From positions 1 through 35,031 of the forward strand of contig NZ_JNCA01000005.1 of assembly GCF_000695795.1 (NCBI RefSeq): DNA of 35,031 bases. The letters are read 5' to 3'. Under the pieces are notes generated by a model. It saw nothing but the letters and a program-made list of their open reading frames with translations. It was not told where the DNA came from and did not search any database. The stretch comes from Flavobacterium seoulense. GTDB taxonomy: Bacteria > Bacteroidota > Bacteroidia > Flavobacteriales > Flavobacteriaceae. The translations under genes and the position numbers were made by a program. This document shows, one piece after another, positions 15,730 to 23,135 of this stretch. Position 1 is the first letter of the stretch; every line of letters begins with the position of its first letter.

Positions 15730-16395
15730 ATGTTAAAAAAAATACTCAGTTATTTCTATCCTATAAAAATTTACAGCCAAGATTCATCTTTGAGCAAATC
15801 ATTAGAAATTACCTGGTCTAACGGTGATTTAGTTGTCGATTCGTTAAATACAAATTATTCGTATGGAAGCTTACAACGCATTTTAAAATTAGGCTTAAAA
15901 AATATTGGTTTTTCCAAAATTCAAAAAATGAATACTGTTTTAGTGCTTGGAGTTGCCGGAGGAAGTGTCATCAAAACTTTAATTGACGACATTGATTACA
16001 AAGGAAAAATTACAGGAGTAGAAATCGATTCTGAAATCATCAAAATTGCTAACAGATATTTTAAGCTGGATGAAATTGAGCAGCTCCAAATTGTTATTGA
16101 CGATGCTTTTGAATTTGTTCTAAAAACCAAAGAAAAGTACGATCTAATTATTATTGATATTTTTCAGGATACTAAAATGCCTAATTTTCTTTTCGAAGAT
16201 TTTTTTATAGATCGCATTTGTCATTTATTAAAAAGTAAAGGTTTTGTTCTTTTTAATACGATGCTTTTAAGTAAGGCAGAAAATCTTAGAAACCAAAAAT
16301 TAATCAACGAATTTAAAACTGAAGATTTTTCGATAAAATCAATTCCAAGAGTTGAAAAACACAATGAATTAATTGTTATCGAAAAATTGGTTTGA
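15730..16395 (+). CDS. Spermidine-synthase-fold methyltransferase-like protein
   Basis: A 221-residue protein of the spermine/spermidine synthase superfamily with a Rossmann-fold nucleotide-binding core: motif I VLVLGVAGGS (70-79), the acidic GVEIDSEII loop after strand 2, DDAFEFV, and YDLIIIDIFQD after strand 4. True spermidine synthases carry a conserved GGGDGG loop and an N-terminal beta hairpin for the polyamine; here the loop is GVAGGS, so the donor is probably S-adenosylmethionine or decarboxylated SAM, but the acceptor is unknown. It stands alone and is convergent with kdsB. I would not call it SpeE without more evidence. Confidence 0.75.
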   Translation: MLKKILSYFYPIKIYSQDSSLSKSLEITWSNGDLVVDSLNTNYSYGSLQRILKLGLKNIGFSKIQKMNTVLVLGVAGGSVIKTLIDDIDYKGKITGVEIDSEIIKIANRYFKLDEIEQLQIVIDDAFEFVLKTKEKYDLIIIDIFQDTKMPNFLFEDFFIDRICHLLKSKGFVLFNTMLLSKAENLRNQKLINEFKTEDFSIKSIPRVEKHNELIVIEKLV

Positions 16396-16424
16396 AATTG
16401 AATTAAGAAGCTTTATAAAACAAA

Positions 16425-16467
16425 GCCACGAATTCACAATTTTATTTTCAATTCGTGAATTCGTGGC
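16425..16467. repeat. Perfect 13-bp intergenic hairpin
   Basis: GCCACGAATTCAC (16425-16437) and GTGAATTCGTGGC (16455-16467) form a perfect 13-base stem around a 17-base A/T-rich loop. It lies between two convergent genes, the methyltransferase-like gene and kdsB. T-rich sequence follows the stem on the minus strand and A-rich on the plus, so it may terminate kdsB. From memory, stems with the core GAATTCGTGGC recur between flavobacterial genes, so it could also be a member of a dispersed repeat family. Confidence 0.7.
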
Positions 16468-16485
16468 AAAAAGTTAACTTATTAT

Positions 16486-17211
16486 CTAAACAATCTTTCT
16501 GGCTTTTTCTAAATCTTCTTTGGTATCAATACCAATTCCGGCATGAGTCGTTTCGACCATTTTAATCTGTTTGCCAAATTCCAAATAGCGTAGTTGTTCT
16601 AATTTTTCTGAAGCTTCTAAAGATTTCATTGGCAAATGATAAAAATCCAATAAGGCTTGTTTTCTAAAAGCATATACCCCGATGTGTTTCATATAACGAA
16701 CCCCTACATTTTGCTCTCTTGGATACGGAATCACCGAACGTGAAAAATACAATGCAAAATTGTTTTGATTCACCACCACTTTTACATTATTCGGATTGTT
16801 GATTTCTTCCTCGTCTTTGATTTCATACATCAATGAAGCCAAATCGACTTTTTTATCCAAGTCGTTTTTAAAAACTTCGATTACTTCTTTTAAAGGTTCG
16901 GCATTAATAAAAGGTTCATCTCCCTGTACATTGATTACAATATCTACATCAAGATTTTCAACTGCTTCAGCAATTCGGTCACTTCCTGATTCATGTTCTT
17001 TGATACTCATAATGGCTTTTCCGCCATGAGAAACAATTTCGTCAAAAATTAAATTGGAATCCGTTACTACAAAAACATCATCAAACAAATTTGTATTTAC
17101 TGCTGCTTGATAAGTTCTTAAAATAACTGTTTTTCCTCCCAGATCCTGCATTAATTTGGCATGGAATCGTGTCGAGGCGTAACGGGCTGGAATGACTGCT
17201 ATTATTTTCAT
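16486..17211 (-). CDS. kdsB: 3-deoxy-manno-octulosonate cytidylyltransferase
   Basis: KdsB, 241 residues, activates KDO with CTP to CMP-KDO for the inner core of lipopolysaccharide. The N-terminal CTP-binding signature [14 protein letters not shown] is present (the usual PGKPL becomes HAKLM), followed by [22 protein letters not shown] with the metal-binding Asp, and [15 protein letters not shown]. Length is standard. It confirms an outer membrane with KDO-containing lipid A. Promoter TATCTTTG lies 24 bases upstream. The Mrr-type gene begins beyond that promoter, so kdsB is probably its own unit. Confidence 0.96.
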   Translation of the reverse strand: MKIIAVIPARYASTRFHAKLMQDLGGKTVILRTYQAAVNTNLFDDVFVVTDSNLIFDEIVSHGGKAIMSIKEHESGSDRIAEAVENLDVDIVINVQGDEPFINAEPLKEVIEVFKNDLDKKVDLASLMYEIKDEEEINNPNNVKVVVNQNNFALYFSRSVIPYPREQNVGVRYMKHIGVYAFRKQALLDFYHLPMKSLEASEKLEQLRYLEFGKQIKMVETTHAGIGIDTKEDLEKARKIV

Positions 17212-17234
17212 TTTATTTTTTAACGACTAAGGCG

Positions 17235-17242
17235 CAAAGATA
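17235..17242 (-). promoter_or_regulatory. -7 promoter element TATCTTTG for kdsB
   Basis: An exact TAnnTTTG match on the minus strand, giving a leader of about 20 bases before the kdsB ATG at 17211. Confidence 0.55.
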
Positions 17243-17267
17243 TATTTTTAATTTTTATTTGATTAAA

Positions 17268-18194
17268 CTATTCGTCTTTCATTGAGTCCCAAAAATCAGT
17301 ATCTAGTTTTTTTATTTCAATTGTTTGTTCAACTTGCATTCCTAAACTATAATCATATATATACTCTGCCAATTGTTTTCCATCAATTAAAACTATTGTA
17401 GTTGACCCGTTTAAACTATTAACATAATCCATTGCTCCTTTGGAATAATATGACGTCGTAATGAAAACTCCTTTGTTGGATTGAGCAACTGCTAAAGCTC
17501 CAACAAATTTTTGAATTTCATCTCTTCCAATGCAATTATCTATTTTATATCTTTTCGCTTGAATATGTATTCTTCCAAAACCAAGTACATCTTCTTTGAT
17601 AATTCCATCTATACCTCCATCATTAGATAACTTAGTAACTAATCCAGAATTTTCAACCTCTCCGCCATATCCCATTTTTTGAAGTAGCATTACAACCAAC
17701 TTTTCAAATGAAACTGGAGTTTTAGTCAAAATTGTATCAATAATATCCGAGTAAACAGAATTACGAATATTTTCAAAAGATGAATACAATCTCTCCTGAG
17801 GAGTAAGTTCTGAAGTTATTTCTGTAATATTAATAGGATTACCAACAATCTTTTTTTTCTGCTTATTTGGCTCTCTTACTTGTAATTGTTTTTCAATATA
17901 AGGATTTACTTTTTCTGGAGTATTGAGTAAGTTAATTCCAGTCTGGTTTATTTTATATATTCCTCTTTTAGGTTTATCTAAAAGACCTCCCATATTTAAA
18001 TAGCTTAAAGCCCAAGAAATTCTATCATAAAAAACATGACCATTCCCAGAAGGATAAATTTCATTAATTTCTTCTTCTGAAAGATTGAAATATTTAGATA
18101 ATGGTTCAACGAAATCTCTAAGTCTCATTGTTTCATTTTTCAATAAGAGTTGCATAGCAGGAACTCTTATTTCGTCATGCTTAGGTATAGGCAT
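17268..18194 (-). CDS. Mrr-type restriction endonuclease
   Basis: A 308-residue Mrr-like protein. Residues 1-95 are the Mrr N-terminal winged-helix domain (EIRVPAMQLLLKNETMRLRD, GHVFYDRISWALSYLNMGGL, KRGIYKINQTG). Residues 150-290 are the PD-(D/E)xK catalytic domain: GLVTKLSNDGGIDGIIKED with the active-site Asp, and RIHIQAKRYK with the Q-x-K pair, followed by GRDEIQKFVGAL and GVFITTSYYSKGAMDYV. All catalytic residues are in place. Mrr enzymes cut modified DNA, so no partner methyltransferase is needed and none is here. No other defence genes or mobility genes adjoin it. Some relatives are non-restriction housekeeping nucleases. Confidence 0.92.
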   Translation of the reverse strand: MPIPKHDEIRVPAMQLLLKNETMRLRDFVEPLSKYFNLSEEEINEIYPSGNGHVFYDRISWALSYLNMGGLLDKPKRGIYKINQTGINLLNTPEKVNPYIEKQLQVREPNKQKKKIVGNPINITEITSELTPQERLYSSFENIRNSVYSDIIDTILTKTPVSFEKLVVMLLQKMGYGGEVENSGLVTKLSNDGGIDGIIKEDVLGFGRIHIQAKRYKIDNCIGRDEIQKFVGALAVAQSNKGVFITTSYYSKGAMDYVNSLNGSTTIVLIDGKQLAEYIYDYSLGMQVEQTIEIKKLDTDFWDSMKDE

Positions 18195-18258
18195 TTATTT
18201 TATTTCAAGATTATGAGTTAGTTTCTATTATCTGAAAAAAATCTTTCAGAATTATTTT

Positions 18259-18266
18259 CAAATATA
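18259..18266 (-). promoter_or_regulatory. -7 promoter element TATATTTG for the mrr-type gene
   Basis: An exact match on the minus strand, 65 bases before the ATG at 18194. TTG at -33 would be 24 bases away (18291-18293), slightly long. The leader contains a seven-base hairpin, TCTGAAA (18231-18237) with TTTCAGA (18244-18250). Confidence 0.5.
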
Positions 18267-18285
18267 AGATTTTTCACAAAACTAA

Positions 18286-19116
18286 TTAAACAATCTTAAC
18301 CGAAGTCATACTCAAAGAACCACCTAGCAATTTATCATTAAACAGACTTAGTTCTTCCTGTTTTTCTTTTAGACCTAAAGTATAAATCAACGGCAAATAA
18401 TGTTCAGGAGTTGGAATGGCCAATTGCAAAGCTTGACCTTGTTTTTCGTAATCAATCAAAGCCTGAAAATTACCGTCTAATAAATAGGTATTTACTTTTT
18501 CCCTTGCTTCTATCGCCCAATCAAAACCATAATTATCTACATCCATATTGTAAAAATCGACCAAGCGTAAATTATGAACTATATTTCCGCTACCTATAAT
18601 AAGAATGCCTTTATGTCGCAAAGCACTTAATTGTTGTGCCAACTCAAAATGGTATTGTGGCGATTTCGAATAATCAATACTCAACTGAATCACGGGAACA
18701 TTCGCATCTGGATACAAATGTTTAATCACACTCCAGGCGCCGTGATCTAATCCCCATTCATGATCGAGTTCGACTTCAGTCGGCAATAATAATTCTTTAG
18801 TTGTAATTGCTAAATCAGGATTTCCTTTGGCTGGATATTGTACTGCAAATAATTCTTTTGGAAAACCTCCAAAATCATGAATCGTTCTGGGCATTTCCAT
18901 TGCAGTAACTTTTGTACCTTTAGTAAACCAATGTGCCGAAATACATAAAATCGCATTGGGCTGTGGCAACGTTTTAGCCATATTTCTAAAACCAGCTACA
19001 AATTGATTTTCTTCAATAGCATTCATCGGACTTCCGTGTCCTAGAAATAGAACTGGCATTTTTTCGGTATTCGGAAAACTGCTCGAAATTTTATGTAGGT
19101 CATTAAGTGTGTTCAT
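18286..19116 (-). CDS. ygiD: DODA-type extradiol aromatic ring-opening dioxygenase (YgiD-like)
   Basis: A protein of 276 residues related to 4,5-DOPA extradiol dioxygenase, class III (LigB) fold. The first metal site is in PVLFLGHGSPMNAIE; other conserved parts are LCISAHWFTKGTKVTA, DHEWGLDHGAWSVIKHLYPD and IIGSGNIVHNLR. These enzymes open catechol-type rings using a non-haem metal, but the natural substrate in most bacteria is unknown. I use the ATG at 19116; a TTG two codons earlier overlaps the promoter, and an inner Met (19059) just before PVLFLG would give the E. coli-like length. It stands alone between the Mrr-type gene and the oxidoreductase. Confidence 0.92.
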   Translation of the reverse strand: MNTLNDLHKISSSFPNTEKMPVLFLGHGSPMNAIEENQFVAGFRNMAKTLPQPNAILCISAHWFTKGTKVTAMEMPRTIHDFGGFPKELFAVQYPAKGNPDLAITTKELLLPTEVELDHEWGLDHGAWSVIKHLYPDANVPVIQLSIDYSKSPQYHFELAQQLSALRHKGILIIGSGNIVHNLRLVDFYNMDVDNYGFDWAIEAREKVNTYLLDGNFQALIDYEKQGQALQLAIPTPEHYLPLIYTLGLKEKQEELSLFNDKLLGGSLSMTSVKIV

Positions 19117-19119
19117 AAA

Positions 19120-19127
19120 CAAATATA
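19120..19127 (-). promoter_or_regulatory. -7 promoter element TATATTTG just before the dioxygenase ATG
   Basis: An exact TAnnTTTG on the minus strand ends only three bases before the ATG at 19116. If used, the message would be leaderless or almost so; if the true start is the inner Met at 19059 the leader would be about 55 bases. Confidence 0.45.
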
Positions 19128-19245
19128 TTTAAATCTTTTTTACGATTACGATAAAGATTTCTAAAATAGTATAACCACAAATTATACCTATATATATATA
19201 TTAAGGTGTAATTTGTGGCTAAGAAAACAGTAATCGTGTAACTCT

Positions 19246-20124
19246 TTATTTAGAATAAACCTGTTTCAAATAATCATTAAGACTAGCTGGTTTTCTACCT
19301 AATAATTTTTCTAAGTCACTTGAATTAGTTTGAAATTCTCCTTGCTTAATAGCTTCGGCAAAACCAACAAACATTCCTATATATTCAGCTGGAACTCCTG
19401 CTCCTTTTAAAGTTTCAGCATATTCATCTGAATTTGGATTTAGATAATTTATTTCTTTACCGGAAATTTCGCTTAAACTTTCAGCAATATCTTTCATTGA
19501 ATAATTCTCAATATTGTTTGTAGCATACTCTTTATTTTCATGTCCATCGGAAATTAAAATATTTGCTGTCGCTTCGGCCAAATCAATTCTAGAAACATAA
19601 GCTGCCTGAACATCTCCCGCCGGAAAATAAATTCCTGATTCTAAAACCTGCTCTCCTAAAAACATTGGTAAAACATCTAAGTACAAATTGTTTTTAAGAA
19701 TGGTATAATTTATTCCGCTTGCTTTGATAGCATTATCAGTATCAATATGAGATTGCGCTAAAAAAGCTATTGGAGAAGTTTCAGTTTCATTTTTGCGTTC
19801 AAAACTGGTATATATAATATGTTTCACTCCGGCTTCTTTGGCTGCATTAACGGCATTTAATTGTTGCTTGCTTCGGTTTGCCAAATCAGTTCCTGAAACC
19901 AAAACTAATTTATCTATACCTTGAAAAGCTGCCAACAAAGAATCATAATTGTCATAGTCTCCTTTTTTCAAATTTACTCCTTTTGCTGCCAAGTCAGCAG
20001 CTTTTGATTCGTCTCTAACTAAAGCCGAAATATGATTTGCTTCTACTCCTTTATTCAATAAAAAGTCGATTGTTAATTTTCCGAAATGTCCTGTTGCGCC
20101 AGTAACTAAAATTTTTGTATTCAT
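19246..20124 (-). CDS. NmrA-like NAD(P)-binding oxidoreductase (QorB-type)
   Basis: A 292-residue atypical short-chain dehydrogenase/NmrA-like protein. The Rossmann dinucleotide motif is VTGATGHFGKLTIDFL (6-21), followed by a substrate-binding half including ILKNNLYLDVLP and GDVQAAYVSRIDLAEATANI, as in quinone oxidoreductase 2 (QorB) and related enzymes. A quinone or other electrophile is the likely substrate. It is divergent from an HxlR regulator 119 bases away, a pairing common for redox- and electrophile-responsive quinone reductases. Promoter TATCTTTG is at 20154-20161. Confidence 0.88.
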   Translation of the reverse strand: MNTKILVTGATGHFGKLTIDFLLNKGVEANHISALVRDESKAADLAAKGVNLKKGDYDNYDSLLAAFQGIDKLVLVSGTDLANRSKQQLNAVNAAKEAGVKHIIYTSFERKNETETSPIAFLAQSHIDTDNAIKASGINYTILKNNLYLDVLPMFLGEQVLESGIYFPAGDVQAAYVSRIDLAEATANILISDGHENKEYATNNIENYSMKDIAESLSEISGKEINYLNPNSDEYAETLKGAGVPAEYIGMFVGFAEAIKQGEFQTNSSDLEKLLGRKPASLNDYLKQVYSK

Positions 20125-20153
20125 TATTTTGAGATTTATTATTAATATTTATT

Positions 20154-20161
20154 CAAAGATA
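20154..20161 (-). promoter_or_regulatory. -7 promoter element TATCTTTG for the oxidoreductase
   Basis: An exact match on the minus strand 30 bases before the ATG at 20124, within the region shared with the HxlR gene. Confidence 0.55.
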
Positions 20162-20179
20162 ATTACATTTGCTATATAA

Positions 20180-20195
20180 AATATACTTACATATT
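20180..20195. promoter_or_regulatory. Palindrome in the HxlR/oxidoreductase intergenic region
   Basis: AATAT-ACTTAC-ATATT lies midway between the two promoters, just upstream of the oxidoreductase -7 element and about 20 bases from the HxlR one. It is a plausible binding site for the HxlR product, which binds inverted repeats as a dimer. Confidence 0.4.
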
Positions 20196-20207
20196 AAAAT
20201 ATACTGA

Positions 20208-20221
20208 TATACTTTTGTATA
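20208..20221 (+). promoter_or_regulatory. HxlR promoter within palindrome TATAC-TTTT-GTATA
   Basis: The inverted repeat TATAC (20208-20212) and GTATA (20217-20221) encloses TACTTTTG (20210-20217), an exact -7 element, 27 bases before the HxlR ATG. A regulator bound here would block its own promoter, which suggests autoregulation. Confidence 0.55.
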
Positions 20222-20243
20222 CTAACAATAAAATCAACAGATT

Positions 20244-20612
20244 ATGGAAACAGAAAATATAATTAGTTTTAGAGAAGCCAAAGCCTGCCCGATTCAGTTT
20301 GTATTAGCAGTAAATGATACTTTGAATGTAATTAGCGGTAAATGGAAGCTACCTATTATAGGTTCACTTTTATTCGAAAAAAGGCGTTTTACAGATATTC
20401 AACGTAATATTTCTAAAATCACTCCGCGAATGTTATCCAAAGAATTGAAAGATTTAGAAATGAATGGCATGGTCAAACGTACCGTTTATGATACCACTCC
20501 TATTACAGTGGAATACGAATTGACTGAATCAGGAAAATTACTGAGTGATGTACTGGATAAAATGTTAGAATGGGGAATCCAACATAGAGAAGCAACGATA
20601 GCTAAAAATTAA
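20244..20612 (+). CDS. HxlR-family winged-helix regulator
   Basis: A 122-residue HxlR-type winged-helix protein. The DNA-binding core runs from GKWKLPIIGSLLFEKRRFTD through NISKITPRMLSKELKDLEMN to the wing VKRTVYDTTPITVEYELTE. An N-terminal cysteine in AKACPIQ (C13) sits where redox-sensing HxlR members (the QorR/HypR group) carry their reactive Cys, so thiol or quinone sensing is a reasonable inference. It is divergent from the NmrA-like oxidoreductase, its presumed target. The stop codon overlaps that of the convergent helicase gene by four bases. Confidence 0.92.
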   Translation: METENIISFREAKACPIQFVLAVNDTLNVISGKWKLPIIGSLLFEKRRFTDIQRNISKITPRMLSKELKDLEMNGMVKRTVYDTTPITVEYELTESGKLLSDVLDKMLEWGIQHREATIAKN

Positions 20613-22030
20613 TCGACGAAACTTTCGTCTTTAAAACCTATTAAGTACAATTTATTTTTGGCACGGGTCATAGCCGTATATAACCATCGAATGTAATCTC
20701 GATCTATTCCATTTGGTAAATAAGGCTGTTCTATAAAAACAGTATTCCATTGCCCACCTTGTGATTTATGACAAGTTATGGCATACGAAAATTTTACCTG
20801 AAGTCCGTTGAAATATTCGTTGGCTTTTACTTTTTGAAATTGTTTGAATTTAGTTTCACCTTCATAATCTTTTAAAACTTCCTGATACAATCTATTGGAT
20901 TCTTCATAAGTCAAAGATGGCGATTCACTTTTTATAGTATCTAATAACAAAACGGTTTCAAATGGTTTCTGATTTGGATAATCGACCATTCGGATTTTAA
21001 CATTTGCAAATTTGAATCCGTATAATTCTTTGATAGAGAAAATCTCCAAAATTTCGATAATATCACCATTGGCAATAAAGCCGGCTTCATCAGAATCTTT
21101 CAACCAAAAATAATTGTTCTTCACCACCATCAGGAAATCACCTGTCGAAAGTTCGCTTTCTTTATCCAGAATTTTAGATCGAATTTGCTCATTATATTGA
21201 TTGGCTCTTTTATTCGAACGAACAATAAAAGCGGTATCTTCGATACTATAATTACTATAAGCCGAATTGATTGCATCCTGAATATCATAACCGTCCACTA
21301 ACCGAACAATATCTTTAAACTTTCGAACATCAAATTGAAAATCGGTAATGAAAGAATCTTTTAATAACTCTCTAAGTTCGGTAGCATTATGCAAAATCCC
21401 CGAACTCTCTTCCTGACGCATAACTTCGTCCAGTTCTATATAATCAACATCCTTATTATAATGTAAATTCAATGTATCAATATCCAGCGCCGGACTCACA
21501 TCTAAATTCACCGGAGGCAACTGAGCGGTATCTCCCAGCAAAATCATCTTGCAATTAGTTCCCGAATACACATACGAAATCAAATCGTCAAGCAAAGAAC
21601 CATTGACATACATCTTAGAATCAGAATCCATATCAGAAATCATCGAAGCTTCATCGACTATAAAAATGGTGTTCTTATGTTTGTTTTGTTGTAATGTAAA
21701 CGTGACACCGCCACCCGAAGATTTTTTAGGAAAATAAATTTTCTTATGAATCGTAAAAGCAGGTTTCTCAGAATAATTAGCAATTACCTTCGCCGCCCGA
21801 CCAGTTGGCGCCAGCAAAACATATTTCTTATTGATCTCGACCAAATTATTTACAATAGTCGAAATTACAGTTGTCTTCCCTGTTCCCGCATATCCTTTAA
21901 GAACAAAAATACTGTCATTAGTAGTTTCGGTTAAAAAGATGGCAATCTTCTGAAAAAAAATATCCTGATTGTATGTTGGACTAAACGGGAATTTCTTTTT
22001 TAAAAGACTATAAAACTGGGAGGAAATCAT
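20609..22030 (-). CDS. RecD-like ATP-dependent DNA helicase
   Basis: A 473-residue superfamily 1B helicase resembling the helicase part of RecD/RecD2. Motif I is LKGYAGTGKTTVIST, motif II IFIVDEASMISD, motif III LLGDTAQLPPVN, and the C-terminal lobe ends with YAITCHKSQGGQWNTVFIEQ and WLYTAMTRAKNKLYLIG (motifs V and VI, UvrD_C_2). It lacks the long N-terminal region of RecD2, so it is the short flavobacterial form. These enzymes move 5'-3' on DNA. No RecB or RecC is nearby. TACTTTG upstream (22039-22045, minus) is one base short of the -7 consensus. Confidence 0.88.
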   Translation of the reverse strand: MISSQFYSLLKKKFPFSPTYNQDIFFQKIAIFLTETTNDSIFVLKGYAGTGKTTVISTIVNNLVEINKKYVLLAPTGRAAKVIANYSEKPAFTIHKKIYFPKKSSGGGVTFTLQQNKHKNTIFIVDEASMISDMDSDSKMYVNGSLLDDLISYVYSGTNCKMILLGDTAQLPPVNLDVSPALDIDTLNLHYNKDVDYIELDEVMRQEESSGILHNATELRELLKDSFITDFQFDVRKFKDIVRLVDGYDIQDAINSAYSNYSIEDTAFIVRSNKRANQYNEQIRSKILDKESELSTGDFLMVVKNNYFWLKDSDEAGFIANGDIIEILEIFSIKELYGFKFANVKIRMVDYPNQKPFETVLLLDTIKSESPSLTYEESNRLYQEVLKDYEGETKFKQFQKVKANEYFNGLQVKFSYAITCHKSQGGQWNTVFIEQPYLPNGIDRDYIRWLYTAMTRAKNKLYLIGFKDESFVD

Positions 22031-22164
22031 TATTGCTATTTTGTAACAAAGTACGTTATTTTAAAAATGAATAGCAATGCCAATATTAATTTCAAAAATC
22101 AATAAAAAATGTTACTTCAAAAAATCATTCTACCTATATATAGGAGAAAAATAAATTTAAACTA

Positions 22165-22296
22165 TTCAATATTGATATTACTATTCATTGAAATTGACAT
22201 TGCCATTGATTTTTATTGCAATTGATTTTTATTGCAATTGATATTGTTTTTTGAAATTGCCTTTGCTATTATCATTGATATTGCTATTTTAAATTT
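22165..22296. repeat. ATTG-rich degenerate repeat tract
   Basis: A stretch built from ATTG words, many six bases apart (ATTGAA, ATTGAC, ATTGCC), with a perfect 16-base tandem pair ATTGATTTTTATTGCA at 22205-22220 and 22221-22236 and the start of a third copy. It fills most of the 298 bases between the divergent RecD-like and DUF3822 genes; an inverse-strand echo (CAAT words) is visible at 22070-22110. It has no coding capacity. From memory, similar ATTGnn tracts occur in other flavobacterial intergenic regions. Confidence 0.65.
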
Positions 22297-22305
22297 GTAA
22301 GTTTG
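22290..22305 (+). promoter_or_regulatory. Two abutting -7 elements before the DUF3822 gene
   Basis: TAAATTTG (22290-22297) and TAAGTTTG (22298-22305) both match TAnnTTTG and touch each other. The ATG is at 22329, so leaders would be about 17-26 bases. Confidence 0.5.
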
Positions 22306-22328
22306 CCATTCAGAAAAAATCTTCATTA

Positions 22329-23135
22329 ATGGACATTACCGAAAAGAAATATAAAAAACTATCCATTCAGGTTTCGCTGACGGGACTTTCTTTTTGTTGT
22401 TTTGATACACTTAACAATACTGTTTCTTCATTCAAAGATATTACTTTTGGAAGTTTTGATAAAAATTTAAAAGTAGAAGATTTATTCTCAAAGGCTTTTG
22501 ATGAACATTCGGAACTGAATGAACAATATGATGATGTTCTTGTAATTCACAATAACAATCTATCTACTTTTGTCCCAACTCCACTTTTTGACGAAAATTA
22601 TCTGGGAAGTTATTTGCAATACAATACTAAAGTTTTTGAAACTGATTTTTTTGCTTTTGACGAAATCAGTAATTACGAAATCAATGCTGTTTATATTCCT
22701 TATGTCAATATGAATAATTTCTTTATTGATAAATTTGGCACTTTCGAATACAAACATGCCAACAGTATTTTGGTGACCAAATTATTGGATGCTTCCAAAA
22801 ATGTTGACACTAAAAAAATGATGGTTCATTTTAATACCACTCATTTTGAAATTGTAGTGATTCAAAATCAAAAGTTGTTATTGTTTAATTCTTTCGAATA
22901 CCAAACTCCTGAAGATTTTATTTATTACATTTTGTTCACAGCCGAACAACTGAATCTAAATCCCGAGAATTTTCCTTTGGAATTAGTTGGGAATATTACT
23001 GCCGAAAGTCCATTTTTTAAAATAGCTTACAAATACATTCGTAATGTTTCACTTCTTGATGTGGAAGATTTACGATGGAACAATTATTTTTCTGAGGCCG
23101 AAAACAGAAATCATTTTATACTTTTCAACTCATGA
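22329..23135 (+). CDS. DUF3822 family protein
   Basis: A 268-residue protein of the DUF3822 family, found in Bacteroidota next to rsmD. The start KKLSIQVSLTGLSFCCFD and the middle NAVYIPYVNMNNFF are as I remember the family. Alternating strands and helices and the HFEIVVIQNQKLLLFNSF segment look like the actin/hexokinase fold, reminiscent of the cytoplasmic domains of PilM- or GspL-like proteins, but no ATP-binding motif can be confirmed by eye. Its function is unknown. It overlaps the rsmD start by four bases (ATGA), so the two are translationally coupled. Confidence 0.83.
   Translation: MDITEKKYKKLSIQVSLTGLSFCCFDTLNNTVSSFKDITFGSFDKNLKVEDLFSKAFDEHSELNEQYDDVLVIHNNNLSTFVPTPLFDENYLGSYLQYNTKVFETDFFAFDEISNYEINAVYIPYVNMNNFFIDKFGTFEYKHANSILVTKLLDASKNVDTKKMMVHFNTTHFEIVVIQNQKLLLFNSFEYQTPEDFIYYILFTAEQLNLNPENFPLELVGNITAESPFFKIAYKYIRNVSLLDVEDLRWNNYFSEAENRNHFILFNS

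Noticed and set aside
17268..20612. A defence or accessory island built around the Mrr-type gene
   Set aside because: The neighbours are kdsB, a dioxygenase and a quinone-type oxidoreductase with its regulator; no repeats, integrase or tRNA flank the region, and composition does not change.
22165..22296. A CRISPR array, because of the repeated ATTG words
   Set aside because: Units are 16 bases with no unique spacers, only two copies are perfect, and no cas gene is nearby.
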